Of a DNA stretch of 64,000 nt, positions 12,301 through 25,082 are shown piece after piece. Each line of letters starts with the position of its first letter. The stretch's first letter is position 1. The notes under the pieces were generated by a model. That model made no database searches, was not told where the DNA came from, and worked only from the letters and a program-made list of their open reading frames with translations. Origin of the DNA: Schistosoma haematobium (taxonomy: Eukaryota > Platyhelminthes > Trematoda > Strigeidida > Schistosomatidae). The DNA is taken from NCBI RefSeq assembly GCF_000699445.3, contig NC_067196.1:77056364-77120363 (forward strand), written 5' to 3'. Made by a program: the position numbers and the translations under genes.

Positions 12301-13734
12301 CTATTAACCCAAGGAGATTAACTTTTTTATAATGTAATTGTAAATTTTGAAAATACTAAAACCATAGTTTAGAAAATATATCTGCGCTATGGAGCACTTG
12401 TGATAAATAAATAAACAGAACTTACTGTTTAATTTAGAGGTTTAGTAGATATAGTGTTATTACAAGAAACATTCAAAAGTAATGTACTCTTAAATCATTT
12501 TTTATTCCTTAAAGGATGAACTATGGATAGATTACAACTGACCGCTTGCATCGCTGTAATGCATGTGAAATATGTACTACCTTAACAATTTTTTAGCTAG
12601 AACACTTAGGACAATCTAATATTACATATCAGTTCTCTACATTTATTATTGCAACTTATATCAAGCTGACTACGCCTGTAAACTAGTACGAGTACTGTAA
12701 TTATTATTTTCAGTATATATACTATTATTATTATTAGTGGAATTTTAGGGAGTCTTGTGATTCTTGAAACTTTTTATTTGTTTAGTCAGAATAAGAATCA
12801 AATGGTAAGTTGTTTTAAGCATTCTTTGTGGACATTTCCACGGTACATTGATTTGTCAAAACATTGTCGAGATTATTTTGTATTTTCAGAAGATTCCGTA
12901 CAGAGATATTGACAATTCCCAACAATCTTAAATATTAGTATTGTGAATAAAATATTTTGTATGTATAAAGAATATGAACCGAGATTGATCATTAACATAG
13001 CATTTTCAAATAAGCATCAAAAAGTACAATTGTATGCTCATCGGGATAGTAAAACTTTATCCTTGTTTTCATCATAAACTGTATAGAATAGTTTTTTTCT
13101 TTTTACTGTAAAACATTCTCTCCGTTTAAAACCATACAACTAATATCAACATATACATCGGATACAATAAAAAAGGAACTATGCATGTCAATGTGTTCAA
13201 CAAAGAACTTAATCTATTCTTATTTACTTATTAAATTATGTTATCATTTTTCAATATAATCCCATTAAAAATATTATTTTCAGTTGAATTATTTGTAACG
13301 AAAAAATATAACATCTCGAATTTGAATGAATAAAAGTAATCAAAAGCTACTTAACATGAAGAAACCCTTTAATAACAATGCAAATGTAACCACTTAAAAG
13401 TATCACATGGCATTGAATAACTGATTCAAATGAATGCTTAAAAGTATTTTATACAGATTTAACGAAGAGTATATTTTCTGATGATGATGATAATAACTGG
13501 TAAAGAATATCATAAATCAGTATATGGTATAAATCTTGCAAAACAGACCAAAAGTTCAGAAGAGTGTTTTATATCAGCATAATTAACAATCAACAGAGAA
13601 TGGTAAATATTTATTTAAAAGAATTTAACAATCGGTTATTTTTTCCTATGATACTTTGTTTAGTTGAACTGGTTTCCTTAAGAAGTGATCATTTAAATCA
13701 ATAAGAATGTTCTTTTAATATTAAGTGACATCAA
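12301..13734. other. No recognised feature
   Basis: AT-rich sequence with short runs such as ATTATTATTATTAG near 12725. Nothing else identified. Confidence 0.4.
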
Positions 13735-14165
13735 TTGTGGCTAACATTAGAATCTAGGATACAGGTTTCGTCTTGCAAAAGATTCTTTAGCTGAATGTAC
13801 ACACATTCCAAAGTTGATGTTCACAACGACATCCAAACACAGTACCTCCTGCCTCAAATGTTAAATGAGTTATCTACATAGATATTGATTCTAGATAGTC
13901 GCTGATCAATTGCAACCCTAAACATCAGTGGGAAAATTCAAACAACTAATACAAATGAATCAACATTCACCCTATTTCACACATCAGTGGTTATCTGGAC
14001 TCGGCAGGTAAATGCTGGATGCAATGAAGTTTGAAGTGAGAGGTGCTAGATTCACATTTTGAAGTGAACATCAAATTTGAGATGTGAGTGCATTCAGCTG
14101 ATTAGTCCTAAATAAATCAAACCACACATCCCGAATTCCACTGATAACTTCCTCTCACCCTACCT
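13735..14165. mobile_element. SINE B inverted pair, old
   Basis: A minus-strand copy (13735-13880; GAACATCAACTTTGGAATG and ACGAAACCTGTATCC on the minus strand) and a plus-strand copy (13988-14165; AAGTGAACATCAAATTTGAGATG then CAGCTGATTAGTCCTAAATAAATC) face head to head across about 107 bp. Both hammerheads are heavily mutated. No target duplication could be defined. Confidence 0.6.
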
Positions 14166-16024
14166 AGAAACAGATGGATTTGGATTTCAGAAGCCTAAAA
14201 TCTCATTACTTTCAGTCTTATGATTTTAAGTCAACATGACATCTAAAAACTGCCTGTAACTTCAATATTACACATTGAACGATGTTGCCATTTCTTTAAA
14301 ATTCTATGAAACTCAGTGATCTATAAAATTTTCAACGAAATGACAACTGTTATCGTATTTTTCATCATTTTTTATTAACGTTTGAAAACTACAACAATTA
14401 AGTGATTTTCTATGCTATTGCAACTCAGCAGCTCAAAGTTTATTAATCATATTCAACCAAGAGTTTCACCTATATTTTTATTTAAAGCTATTTATATTCA
14501 CAGGCAAAAATGTGATTCAAACCAAACCAAACTGTTATATGTATGTCGTCTGCTCATCCTTTAACTACTTAACAGTATACCATATTGGTAATAGTTTTGG
14601 TAAACGTTACTTTAAAAAGTAGGATGCAAGTTAGGTTGAAATCGAGTCATACTTACAGTTGAATGCTGTAGTGATACATAAATAAATAATAATGCAACCA
14701 TGTATTTTTTGTAGTTATTTCAAATATCTTAACTTAGGAACTCAGTTTAATGATCAGTTGGTTAAAAATGGTGATAGTAATGCATTATTTTACAGAATTA
14801 TTTCAGTCTTTGATATTTTACTCATGTTAAGTGTGCCGTATATCGAATTTCATTCATCACTACGTTTGACTACAAGTTCAATAGAATTGGTATTTCAGTA
14901 AGGAATATGAGAAATGCTTCCATGGCAACAAATAAACTAGTCATGTTTAGACAAAATACAATTGTCGGAAATATTGTAAACCGTTTTATATGTAATATGC
15001 AACTAATGTTAAACGTCTGCATATCACCTTTAAAGTGTCTTGAATTTATCTTATTATAATATTAGCTGATACATTTAATTCTGAGATTTCGCAAACCTTT
15101 TATAAAAAACATTTTTACATATCCTGGTTAATTATACTTATTTAACTATTATGAGGTAAAAAAGATAGCCAACGTACTTTCGCTCACAGTCCAATTCAAC
15201 TGTTATGGAACGTAATTACTATTTTGAACCAACCTCTGAAGCTGATTATTGTCTATCTTAAGTGTTCCTAAATTTTAAAAACCATTTTATCTTTTCAATA
15301 GTAATCTACATTTTCAGTAGTGTTTGATCTTAGAGATACTGTTTATTAATCATAAATTTATATCATATTTGTTTCAAATAACAATTTTCTTTAAAATATA
15401 CTTTTCCTGAAACACTATGCCATTTCAAACTGTTCAAATGAAATGTAGGATAAAGAGCTTCAGTCTATATCAGAACCTTTACATCATCAAATTTTTAATG
15501 ATTATCTTCAAAACAGGAAATCCTGTAGTCCAATTTCTCTTGGTCTCATAAGTGATAAACGCTTTTGTAACCAGTTGTGATCAGATGTTTCCTATGACAT
15601 TTTACGTTCACCTAATGCGTAGACCAGGTATATGGTTCTGAAAGAATCAATTGCGTTTTATCCATTATTTGACTATCATGAAGGTTTGACTCTTACAAAA
15701 AAAGACTAACAGCCAGTAATATCCATTTTTTTAATAATTCATATCATCGAAATAGACGAGATGGAATACAGTTGAGTGCAGCATAGTCATTAATGAGTAT
15801 TGAGTAAATTCAATTTATTACTTCTTTATTTGTACCATATTTTGTAAACAACAACGAAATACGTTCATCTGTTTTAGTTGGCTATTATATTTGGATATAT
15901 CTTAAAAAGGAAGTCTGTTTGAAACAATCAACACAACAATGCGTGCATGTATCGATTCTTTTTCCACGAGTGTCCTGACATATTTGTTTTCTGACTTCAT
16001 CACAATGCGTAATTTTATCCACAA
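14166..16024. other. No recognised feature
   Basis: AT-rich sequence. The region around 15530-15620 is less AT-rich but was not assigned to any family. Confidence 0.4.
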
Positions 16025-16028
16025 GTAT

Positions 16029-16311
16029 TGTGGTGTGTGATACTTATATCGACATAAGTGGTACATAAGGCTAGTTGGTAACAGAATGTATGGCGGCAGA
16101 ACTTCAAGGTGAACCTGAATAGAAAGCAATTGGTATGAAAATGCAGGAACATTGAAGTCTGAAACGATTGACTGATATTTGCAAAAGAAACAGTTAAGTT
16201 TTAGACAATTGATTGACATTTTTCAAATAGTTCTCAGATTTTACTAAGATGTTCTGTAATTTTGTATTCAAGTACATTCGATTGTTCCCACTTATGTTCT
16301 CGTTCACTACA
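16029..16311 (-). mobile_element. LTR-1 solo LTR with 4-bp TSD
   Basis: Minus-strand copy, 283 bp, beginning TGTAGTGAACGAG and ending CACACACCACA on that strand, with GTAT at 16025-16028 and 16312-16315. The 3' stem-loop (ACTTATGTCGATATAAGTA) is preserved. The open frame that crosses it has no protein character. Confidence 0.75.
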
Positions 16312-16315
16312 GTAT

Positions 16316-16956
16316 AATCTAAGATTATAGTTTTTGTGCACTAGGTCTACATTAGCGTACATAGTATTCTTTTCGTACTACACTTTCACCATGTTTCACA
16401 TGAAAGAACTCATACTCATATTCATAGAAATTCTACATTCAATATTTTAACATGATTAGACCCTCGTTTAATATCTGGTGATTTTATGAACATTATCCAT
16501 ATTTTTCACATGGTTTAGGAGTGCGCCCTTTGCACATTGCCGAAGCCATCGCAATCCATGTTCACAAACTTAACCTTTGCATTCAAAAGAGATTTGTACA
16601 ACCACTTTCGCTGCCTTAACCATCGTTATAAGATTTCCGTCATAATAACTTTTTTTCGTACTTCTTCCACTTCTTTTTTTTAAAACTTTTGTAATTTTGT
16701 TTCTATTGCTTTTGAACTCTATAACTTCTCAACATTCATCTCTTGATTCTTACGTAACTACTATCCTATTGACCATCCGTTAAAATTCTGTTCCTTCTTT
16801 GTTTCTTATATTACTCAACGTAGCAACTTCTTGATTTAATAATTACTTTGGACATTAATAATCCTCTTTCTTCCAATCACTCAATGTTAATTTAAATGTC
16901 ATTATGTAATTATTACGTAACGTATCCACTCGATGAGTATTATAATATTATTGTAT

Positions 16957-17020
<64 letters not shown>

Positions 17021-18639
17021 TGTAGGGCCATGATGAAAAACTAATCGAAAAGAAATTTCTTCGCTCAATTCGTTCCTTCTTTATCCATAATTTCGAATAT
17101 TGATTATTTTCCCTGAAAATATTCAGAACAGACTGAGGGCAGAAAATTTGAAGTAATTTCCATTTTTATTTAATGAAGTCTGTTACAAAAATGATCTTTT
17201 CACAATGTCTATTAGATTATTATTATTATTCCGTTGTTGTTCCAAATCACAATATGGTAGTTTTCCAAAACAGTATAATACTAGCTTTTTTACTGTCACA
17301 TTTTGTTTGATTTACCTACTCCTAACATCATGTCAACTTGCTGTATTTAAGTATTGTAGTTATTTTTAAAACAAATTTCTGAAATATATATTTGGTATAG
17401 TTATTACATCTTATTACAAAATTAGTTCTATGTAGATTATGGTAACTCTGGAGTATTGTGTTTAATAATAAACGGGTTGAAAAAAGTTGAAATCTCTTGT
17501 TTTTTTTATCATAAGCGTCAGTTGAGTGATGTCCATTAGACTGAGAGACATATGTTGTCACCTTAGAGCCTGGCAGCGAAACGTGTCAAACCACGTTTCT
17601 ATACCTGATCTGTAAGATGAGATGAAAATAAAAAACGTAATCGAAATGTAACAGTAGAAATGATAAAAAAAGATTAAACCTTGAGGATATGGTTTGAAAG
17701 ATAAAGTAAAATGATATGTATGTATTGCTCACTAACCATAAAATGTCTTTAGATTTTCAGATTTCATAAAAAGTTGTTACTTCATAACACTCGGCATGTA
17801 TCACAAGAAGAAAATAAAAGTAATCCCAGTGATTTATCAGGCAATGATCAGTTTAAAACCCTAAATCAAAATTAGGCATTAAAATTACCGAAATCTATTT
17901 TTTAAATGGCTAATCCTTTTTCTTTTATTTCTCTGAAGAAGTTAACCTGAGATTCCATTTTTAAATTATAAACAGAAAATAAACAAACTGGTTGTAAGCC
18001 ATGAAAATATCTCTATTACAGTAAACAAACAACATATTTGAGATGGGAAATATAAATTATATACCAATTATTAACTATTATTACGTAATCTTATTCGATA
18101 ATCGGAGTCTTGAATCCCTTTATAACGCAACCTTTTCTATCCTTCTATAAACATATATTCACCATACAACTACAGCTTAAATAAATGATTTCGTCAAAAT
18201 AAAATTATCATTACACATTGTAAATAAGAACTTTCGTCTAAATTTGATTGAATAGTTTCGCAGTATTTGGGAGCCGAGTTAATGTGAGACATTTCAACTA
18301 ACCGATTTTTTTTCTAAATCAAAATCTTAATGCTGTAAAAGTATAGAATACGTTTCTTTCTTGCTGGGTTTCTCATAAAAATATAATACCCTCTTTGTGG
18401 CATCAGTTCAAAATATTCTAAAACAAGTAAGAAACAGAAGCCATTTTAAATGAAAAAGAGTAGATTGTAAAGTTTTTAAGACTAATAGTTGATTTATGAA
18501 CAACAAACCATGTTTATCAGATATATGAATGGTAATTTATCTTTCATGAAACATCCGAGAGTTATTTATCGGTTCAAAATTATTTATAAGTATGGTGAAA
18601 TCAGGCAGAAATTATAAAACATTTTAAGTTTAAATCATA
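16316..18639. other. Mostly unrecognised; long (TA)n array and two E remnants
   Basis: Holds an uninterrupted (TA)n of about 60 bp at 16958-17017. Weak family E remnants lie at about 17110-17170 (CCCTGAAAATATTCAG... then TTTGAAGTAATTTCC) and 17930-17960 (CTCTGAAGAAGTTAACC). The rest is AT-rich without identifiable content. Confidence 0.5.
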
Positions 18640-18890
18640 AACTAGTCTTAGGTAGATCACTACTGAAAACTAGGAAGCACTGAACAGTCGTTTCTCCCTG
18701 GTATTAAGACTCCTCAGCAGCGCACATCTATGACTCAACTTCCGAGGACTGATGGTCAAATGTTTGTACGAAAAACAGAAGGATCTGTCTAAGATCCCTC
18801 ATGATTCGGTCGTGAAGTCCCATACCTGAAGGAAACAACTGTCCAGTTCTACTGGTTTTACGATGGCTGTCTAGCTAAGATCGGTTTTTG
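18640..18890. mobile_element. SINE A inverted pair, degenerate
   Basis: A minus-strand SINE A 3' part (about 18648-18735, with CTGAGGAG and GAAAC on that strand) is followed by a plus-strand ribozyme-and-tail remnant (about 18800-18880: AAGTCCCATACCTGAAGGAAACAACTGTCCAG). The 3' ends point outward. No target duplication was found. Confidence 0.6.
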
Positions 18891-19649
18891 ATTTCAAATA
18901 CGAAAATGTTTCAATTACTTCCAGTTCCTAATTATTCTTGACTGAGATAATCACATAGCTTCAGTGAATATTATAAAAGATAGTTTTGGAAACCTGCACG
19001 GTATTTGTATTAAATCTTATTTCATGTATATACTATTTAAATCGATCTCTCAGGAATTTCGGTTAAATAAAAAGTAAATTTTTATAATCTCAATATTCCT
19101 AAGCCATATTTCAGATCAGTGATATCATATTGTTATATACAAGCAAGTGGAGTCCGTTGGAGTGGGCAAGAGATTTTATAGATTGTAACTAAACCTAACA
19201 AGATTCTCATAGAATTAAAACTAGGGGCACTACAAGAGCTACTTTTAACAATCCTAACCATCTAGAAAATCAAATAGATGAACTGAAAACAATATTTTGA
19301 AAAAATTCATCAGTCAGTGTGCTTTCAAGCTGCAAGTAATTTGAAGTAGGGTTTTTTTCTCATACTTAAATATAATCGCATCAAAAAAGTAAGCAATCTT
19401 CAATTTCGAGTAAAAAAATCCAATTTCTCATTATTTCCCACGTAAGCTAAAATAAGTAGTATGATACAGCATTCCAAAAGTTTATTATTCATGTGAGTTC
19501 GGTTTGACATAATACCAGAGTTTCATATTTTTTTACAAAGAAATCAGATGTATGGGGTTCCGTTTAGTCTATGCACTACAAAATACAAGAGTAGTCGGTA
19601 AGAAATCTGTTAAAAGTTATAAATTATCGTTATCGATAATGGTACGAGG
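18891..19649. other. No recognised feature
   Basis: AT-rich; nothing identified. Confidence 0.4.
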
Positions 19650-20445
19650 ATGTAGTTGGACGATCCAGACTGGCCCTTCTATCACAAACGCAACAGCAAA
19701 TGTGGGAGAAGACGACCAGTGTAGCAGCAGCCTCAGCTTAAGTAGGTCTCAACATACACAAAGGGAAAAGCAAGATTCTTCGATGCACTAATCCAATCAA
19801 AATTCACGGAGAAGATTTGGGAGATGTAAAAAACTTTACATATTTGGGCAGCATCATTAATGAACATGGTGGATCTGATGCAAATGTGAAGGCGCGGATC
19901 GGTAAAGCAACAGTAGCATATTTACAACTGAGGAACATCTGGAACTCAAAGCAACTGTCAACAAACACAAAGGTCAGGATTTTCAATACAAATTTCAAGA
20001 CAGTTTTACTGTATGGGGCAGAAACCTGGAGAACTACGAAAGCCATCATCCAGAAATTACAGGTGTTTATTAACAGTTGTCTACGCAAAATACCTCGGAT
20101 CTGTTGGCCAAACACTATCAGCAACAACCTGCTATGAGAGCGAACAAACCAGATTCCAGAAGAGGAAGAAATTAGGAAGAAGTACTGGAAGTGGATAGGA
20201 TCCTCATTGAGGAAGCACCCAGCTGCGTCACAAGGCAGGCCCTCATATGGAATCCTCAAGGCCAAAGGAAAAGAGGAAGACCAAAGAACACATTACGCCG
20301 GGAAATGGAAATAGACATGAGGAAAATGAACAAGAATTGGATGGAACTAGAAAAGAAGGCTGAGGAGAGAGTGGGTTGGAGATTGCTGGTTGGCAGCCTA
20401 GTTCCATTAAGAGTAACTGGCGTAAGTAAGCAAGTAAGCTAATGG
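19650..20445 (+). pseudogene. 5'-truncated LINE, C-terminal part of reverse transcriptase
   Basis: Relic of a non-LTR retrotransposon ORF2. It starts at the equivalent of the catalytic ADD-LALLS motif (about 19655, itself mutated). It continues through VGLNIHKGKSKIL, a DVKNFTYLGSII block, AVLLYGAETWR-like and WKWIG motifs, then GRPKNTLRRE and VGWRLLVGSL. All are typical of the region downstream of the RT palm in such elements. Breaks: a stop before the VGLNIH block, a TGG-to-TGA stop at about 20137, and a frameshift between about 20137 and 20191, after which 20191-20442 carries the true frame. The 3' end is a short GTAAGTAAGCAAGTAAG run. The clade was not assigned. Confidence 0.85.
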
Positions 20446-21103
20446 TATGGGTATGGTGGTTATCTTGAACAAATTTTTTATAAACAGCTGTCTGTAACAT
20501 TGTACATCTAAACTCATAACACTATGAGACAGTAAGATTACAACTTATTTTGTTATTCACTACTAATACAATTTAAAAACTACACTGAGGATTATATATT
20601 CATTCTCTTCACGACACTGTCTATGTGATATCTAAGAATGTTGGTTCCAGAGAGAAGAAATGAGTCAACCTGGGTTCGTTACTTTGTACAAATTTCTGAA
20701 ATACTTTCGAATAAAACCTAAGCTATTGATTTAATTTAGTGAAAATAGTAATTTGTCACTCAATGATTAAAAATAAGGGTAAAACTATTTGTAAATTGAT
20801 TTATAGGAATTAAAAGATTAATGCTTATTGTAATCGAAGAATGTACAGAAAAAAAGCTAGTATATAATGAACAGCTTTAAAGTTATTTGTAGCTTCATAT
20901 GCCTCGACATTTGCTCTAAACACCAACATAGATGGAAATGTGATCAATGTTCCATGATAAATTGTAGTTCAAATACACTAAAGAAAATATGATGAATCAA
21001 GTTTTGGAGGTATTGTTTTTCATTGTATTAATAAGTCGATTTATAAAATTTATCAAACATAGATCTCTTTTACTGTAATATATCAAAAATGAAAGTTTGT
21101 AAA
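20446..21103. other. No recognised feature
   Basis: AT-rich; nothing identified. Confidence 0.4.
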
Positions 21104-21273
21104 TTCATTATATTATGATTCACTTGGTATTGTTTACTTGAATCTTCACACTGGTGTTTAGAACTGCAAATGATCAGTCTCTTATTGGCATATGTGCAAA
21201 TTATGCAAACTGTCTTAATATTTTCCTAATTCACAAGCATTAAAAACAAAGATAGATAGTTGCTAGCAGTCGA

Positions 21274-21318
21274 ATCCAGGACGCGCTTTTCCTCCTATTT
21301 TGAACTCGTCAGCTGGAT
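21274..21318 (-). ncRNA. Smα-type hammerhead ribozyme, stem II damaged
   Basis: On the minus strand: ATCCAG, CTGACGA, stem II region, GAAA, GCGCGTC, CTGGAT. Stem I is perfect and the cleavage triplet is GUC, with predicted cleavage between 21279 and 21280. The closing pair of stem II is lost (G opposite G), so activity is doubtful. Confidence 0.75.
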
Positions 21319-21446
21319 GTGCCTGCCCATTACACAAACAGGTGGCTATCAGAACTCAGTAGCTAAGTGGATAACGCGATAGTATTTGAAGCCACCGGTA
21401 CTGGTTTCGAGTCCCAAAGTGAATATCAACTCTGGGATGCAGGTAC

Positions 21447-21491
21447 ATCTAGCTGACGAGTCCCAAATAAGACGAAACACGTATCCTGGAT
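21447..21491 (+). ncRNA. Smα-type hammerhead ribozyme
   Basis: ATCTAG, CTGACGA (21453-21459), GTC...GAC stem II, GAAA (21474-21477), cleavage triplet ATC, CTGGAT. The core is intact, stem I has one wobble pair and stem III is weak. In the published Smα family the short stem III is compensated by dimerisation. Cleavage is predicted after 21485. Confidence 0.8.
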
Positions 21492-21981
21492 TCCACTGCT
21501 AGCCATTTTCCATGTTCATTAAATTATGATTATAAAAAATTTATTGAATAATTTAATGATTAAATTACGTGAACCCTAAATCTACTCATTTTATTTTGAA
21601 TTTATTGTTGCTTTCTACCTAGTAAACACTTAAGTAAATTAAAATTAATTATCCATTCAAAAATAAGATTTGAACAATAAATTTATCATAATTTTTCTAG
21701 AATGTACAATGAACGACTATACTTAAATCATTTTACTACAACTAATTAACAGTTGTTCACTTGATGTTATCATTTAAACAGAAGCAACCATTTCAATTTT
21801 AATTATACATAATGATGTGAATACGTTTTATAAACGTTTGAGCAACTTATTGAAAAACTTTAGAAATTAAACAGGTCAAGTAAAAATATCCTCCCAATAA
21901 ACAATATTAATAAATCATTATAAATTTCACAGGTTGAAATCATGAGTTACCTGAAGCTAGACCACCATAGAAAATCTGGAA

Positions 21982-22027
21982 GCATTGGACGGCCGTTTCG
22001 ACATAGTATTAGACTCCTCAGCAGTGC
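21982..22027 (-). ncRNA. SINE A hammerhead, weakened stems
   Basis: Minus strand: CTGAGGA, GAAAC and a GUC triplet are present (cleavage predicted between 21987 and 21988). Stem I carries one mismatch and stem II pairs poorly. Confidence 0.65.
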
Positions 22028-22497
22028 GCATCCACGATCCCACACCCCGCGGGATTCGGACCCAGGGCCTACTGGTTTCGCGCGCGAGCACCTAACCATT
22101 AGACCACTGGGCCGGCATCCAGTGGTGTTAATGTCTAACTTCAACCAATCCACGAAGTTGCGCCACCGTAACCATCGTCTTCAGTGAGCTGATATCTCAC
22201 AACAGACCTGATTGAACCCCACTGGTAAGGGCTTCTCACTAGAACTCCAAGAGTATCTCCTGAAGTCTAACTTAATATCTAACTTAATAGTAAACAATGA
22301 ATGAAGATAGATTTTACTGGTTATTCCTGTCATGATAAGTTAGGTTTCACACATGGAATCATATCTGAAATACACAGAACACGAACTCATACATTTTATC
22401 AGATATAGAGACAAGCTGTGGTCTAGTGGTTAAGTACTCCCGCGCGAAACCAGTAGGCCCTGGGTCCGAATCCCGCGGGGTGTGGGATCGTGGATGC

Positions 22498-22543
22498 GCA
22501 CTGCTGAGGAGTCTCATACTATGACGAAACGGCCGTCCAGTGC
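22498..22543 (+). ncRNA. SINE A hammerhead ribozyme, predicted active
   Basis: GCACTG, CTGAGGA (22504-22510), GTC...GAC stem II (22511-22525), GAAAC (22526-22530), stem III ACGG/CCGT, triplet GTC, then CAGTGC. All invariant hammerhead core bases are present and stem I is a perfect 6 bp. Predicted cleavage falls between 22537 and 22538. It sits about 30 bp downstream of the B box of the same SINE, so a Pol III transcript would contain it. Confidence 0.8.
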
Positions 22544-22644
22544 TTCCAGATTTTCCATGGTGGTCTAGCTTCAATTGACTCATGATTTCAACCTGTGAAA
22601 TTTCTAAAAATCTCCACAAAACCCATTTAGATAAATCATTATAA

Positions 22645-25082
22645 GTTGTTTCCTCTCTTAGTTATCTTGATCCTTATATATAGGTATGTTTATATTTATA
22701 GCTATAAGGAATCTTTTATAGTCATTAAGTATGTATGTGTTTAAAAAAACTTTAAATAGCGCCAAATGATAGTTGTTAACCAAACAAATTTACAACACTG
22801 GGAACACTCTCAATTTTTAAATTAAAGGAACTTACATCAGGCAATTACATAGCGTTTTTATTTTACTTGGATAAGTTACCTGTTTGTTCTTAAAGTTTTA
22901 CAAAAGTTTCATTTAATTCTGTAACAGTTTAAATGTACTAGTGATATGTCCCTATTTGTTTTGAATTGCAGTTAATTGGTTTATAAATGTTTATGCGCTA
23001 GCTAACAATAAACTAATATGGGCTAAAGTATACTTCAAGGACGTGCTTAAAACAACTACGACGAATTTCCAGACAATTCATAGTCATCCAGAAAAAATTT
23101 TTATAGATAGGTAGTTTATGAAAAAGAAAACAATAAAAGTACAAATTTAGAAAATCTCTTAGTGTTTTCCACAAGTTACTCTGCCTATAGGTCGAAAAAA
23201 CAATGATATACTACTAGGTTATTCTTGTTAGGGTAAAACTTTAGGATTTGTGAGTGCCTTCTATATACCTGTTATATTTGAACTAGAAAAACGGAATTAG
23301 GAATTGGGTACATTTTGCACCAGAAGTTTTACTCCACGAATACAAATAATAATTTCAAGTGTTTTGAACAGTATACGAAAGTAAATTTACTGCTTGTGAC
23401 ACACAATTTGCATTGCGCAAAAGCCCAACAGTTGCGTTTTTTATTTTGATTGCCTCATTTCTAAAATATACTTATACCAACTATATTTTCCTATGATAAC
23501 ACATAAGGAAGAAAAATCAATAAAATATATAGCATTAAACACTATTTCCTAAGTCACTGAATGTTCTCTGATAATCATACTATGATAATTAGAAGTATTC
23601 AAATCAATGGACTAATCAAGGATTCCGAAAAATTACAGTTTAACGCAGGTAGAAATATATGAGCACAGATGACCGTTTTATATTTGGAATTCGTAATCAG
23701 ATGGAAGTCATATACAAATGGATCATTAGCTCCTACAATTACCAAACATACTCCCATCAAATATATTATTATACTCAACAAAACACTCTACAGTAATAAG
23801 TAAAGATATTCGCTTACAGTAACGTTGCATTACAAAATTGCAAGTAACTGTGTTATTGCTAAAACATTAGATAAATATTAATCTGTTATAAAATGTGTAT
23901 TGTAGTGAATTTTCGTAATTATCAGTATATACTTTTCCAAAATTCCATACAAGCATTGCAATCTTGCTACAATATCAACTGAAATCACTACAGATATTAT
24001 ATTTGATCATTTTCAATAGTTTGTTTTGTCTGGAGACCTCCGTCCTATTATCTAACTAGTCGCTTTCAAATACAATTCAATTTACCAAAACTTTTTGATC
24101 AGTATCGATATTTTTACAAAACTAAAGAGAGTACAAAAACTAGAATGTAACCAGAACCTTAAATTTGTCATATTTCAAATTACAAACGAATTAAATATAT
24201 ATTGCAATGTAGTCAGTGTGTAATTGCATTCAGAAACCATAATGAAAGCATTTGTATCAGGTACATTTGAAAACAGGTTGGTCTTAACTTTTATTCAAAC
24301 AATTTGCATTTAAATTTCATCCCTTTGAACTAGTTCGATTTCCGTACTTTGAAAAATCCATTTATATCGAATATTTAAATTCTAATTTAAATATCTTCCA
24401 TGGTACACTCGCTCATAATCCAATGACACCATCAAATACTTGTTGGTCTGTCTAAAAAAAGATTAAAAGAAATTTTATACTACAGCACGGCAGAATAGTA
24501 AAAGTATTTTGCTGACTGGTTTAATGACAAATTTCAATGAATAAAATCTCTGATTAATGATTTCTTATTTACAATGATTCTTGATCATCAATAACTAGAG
24601 TAAAATAAACTTAAAGCTATCAAGAGATATTTTTTTTATTTCAGACAAAAATATACACCCCAATATTACAACTTTAAATTACCTGCTGATGACTTGATGA
24701 ATAACTATACATAAATCTTGAGCGAGATCAAAGTAATAAAGTTAACACTTGATAAGAGCTGTCAAATATCACTATGCATTCAAGTATACAAGAAGTCTAG
24801 TTATATAAATCAATTAATGTCCATAAATCTAACGATGCTTCTTCAATTTGATGTCACTTACAAATAATTAAATTCGGTATTCGTATAAATACTCTGAAAA
24901 CGAATATTGTTTTTATTCACATAAGCACATCACAGTCATGTTTAACATTATTTTATATCAACCATGAAAATACATTTCGTACAATAAATTATCTCGTTAA
25001 TGTTTTATTTAAAAAACTTTTTTCGCACTTCGAATGAGCACAACATTTTTAATTGTTAATAAATTAACAAGAAAACACTTTT
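22645..25082. other. No recognised feature
   Basis: About 2.4 kb of AT-rich sequence. No ORF, SINE, LTR or ribozyme motif was recognised. Confidence 0.45.

Larger units (their letters stand above)
21121..21514. mobile_element. SINE B inverted dimer with ~17-bp TSD
   Basis: Left arm (minus strand, about 21121-21335) runs from the element's 3' end through its hammerhead. Right arm (plus strand, about 21350-21514) holds the tRNA-like A box (TAGCTAAGTGGATAACGCG), B box (GGTTTCGAGTCCC) and hammerhead, then stops just after TGCTAGCC. The pair is flanked by TTCATTATATTATGATT (21104-21120) and TTCATTAAATTATGATT (21515-21531), matching at 16 of 17 bases. It therefore appears to have inserted as one unit. 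Confidence 0.8.
21924..22630. mobile_element. SINE A inverted dimer with 14-bp TSD
   Basis: Left arm: a complete minus-strand SINE A with upstream extension (21924-22270). Right arm: a plus-strand SINE A (about 22410-22630) from the tRNA-like region to the tail. Both 3' tails face outward and are inverted copies (TTTCACAGGTTGAAATCATGAGT against ACTCATGATTTCAACCTGTGAAA). Identical ATAAATCATTATAA flanks lie at 21910-21923 and 22631-22644, so the whole ~700 bp palindromic unit behaves as a single insertion. Confidence 0.85.

Noticed and set aside
15902..16219. 105-codon minus-strand frame as a gene
   Set aside because: It lies almost wholly over an LTR-1 solo LTR and has no recognisable domain.
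22410..22490. tRNA-like A and B boxes as a true tRNA gene
   Set aside because: No cloverleaf closes, and the same sequence recurs in about twenty dispersed copies joined to a ribozyme and a fixed tail, so it is a SINE promoter.
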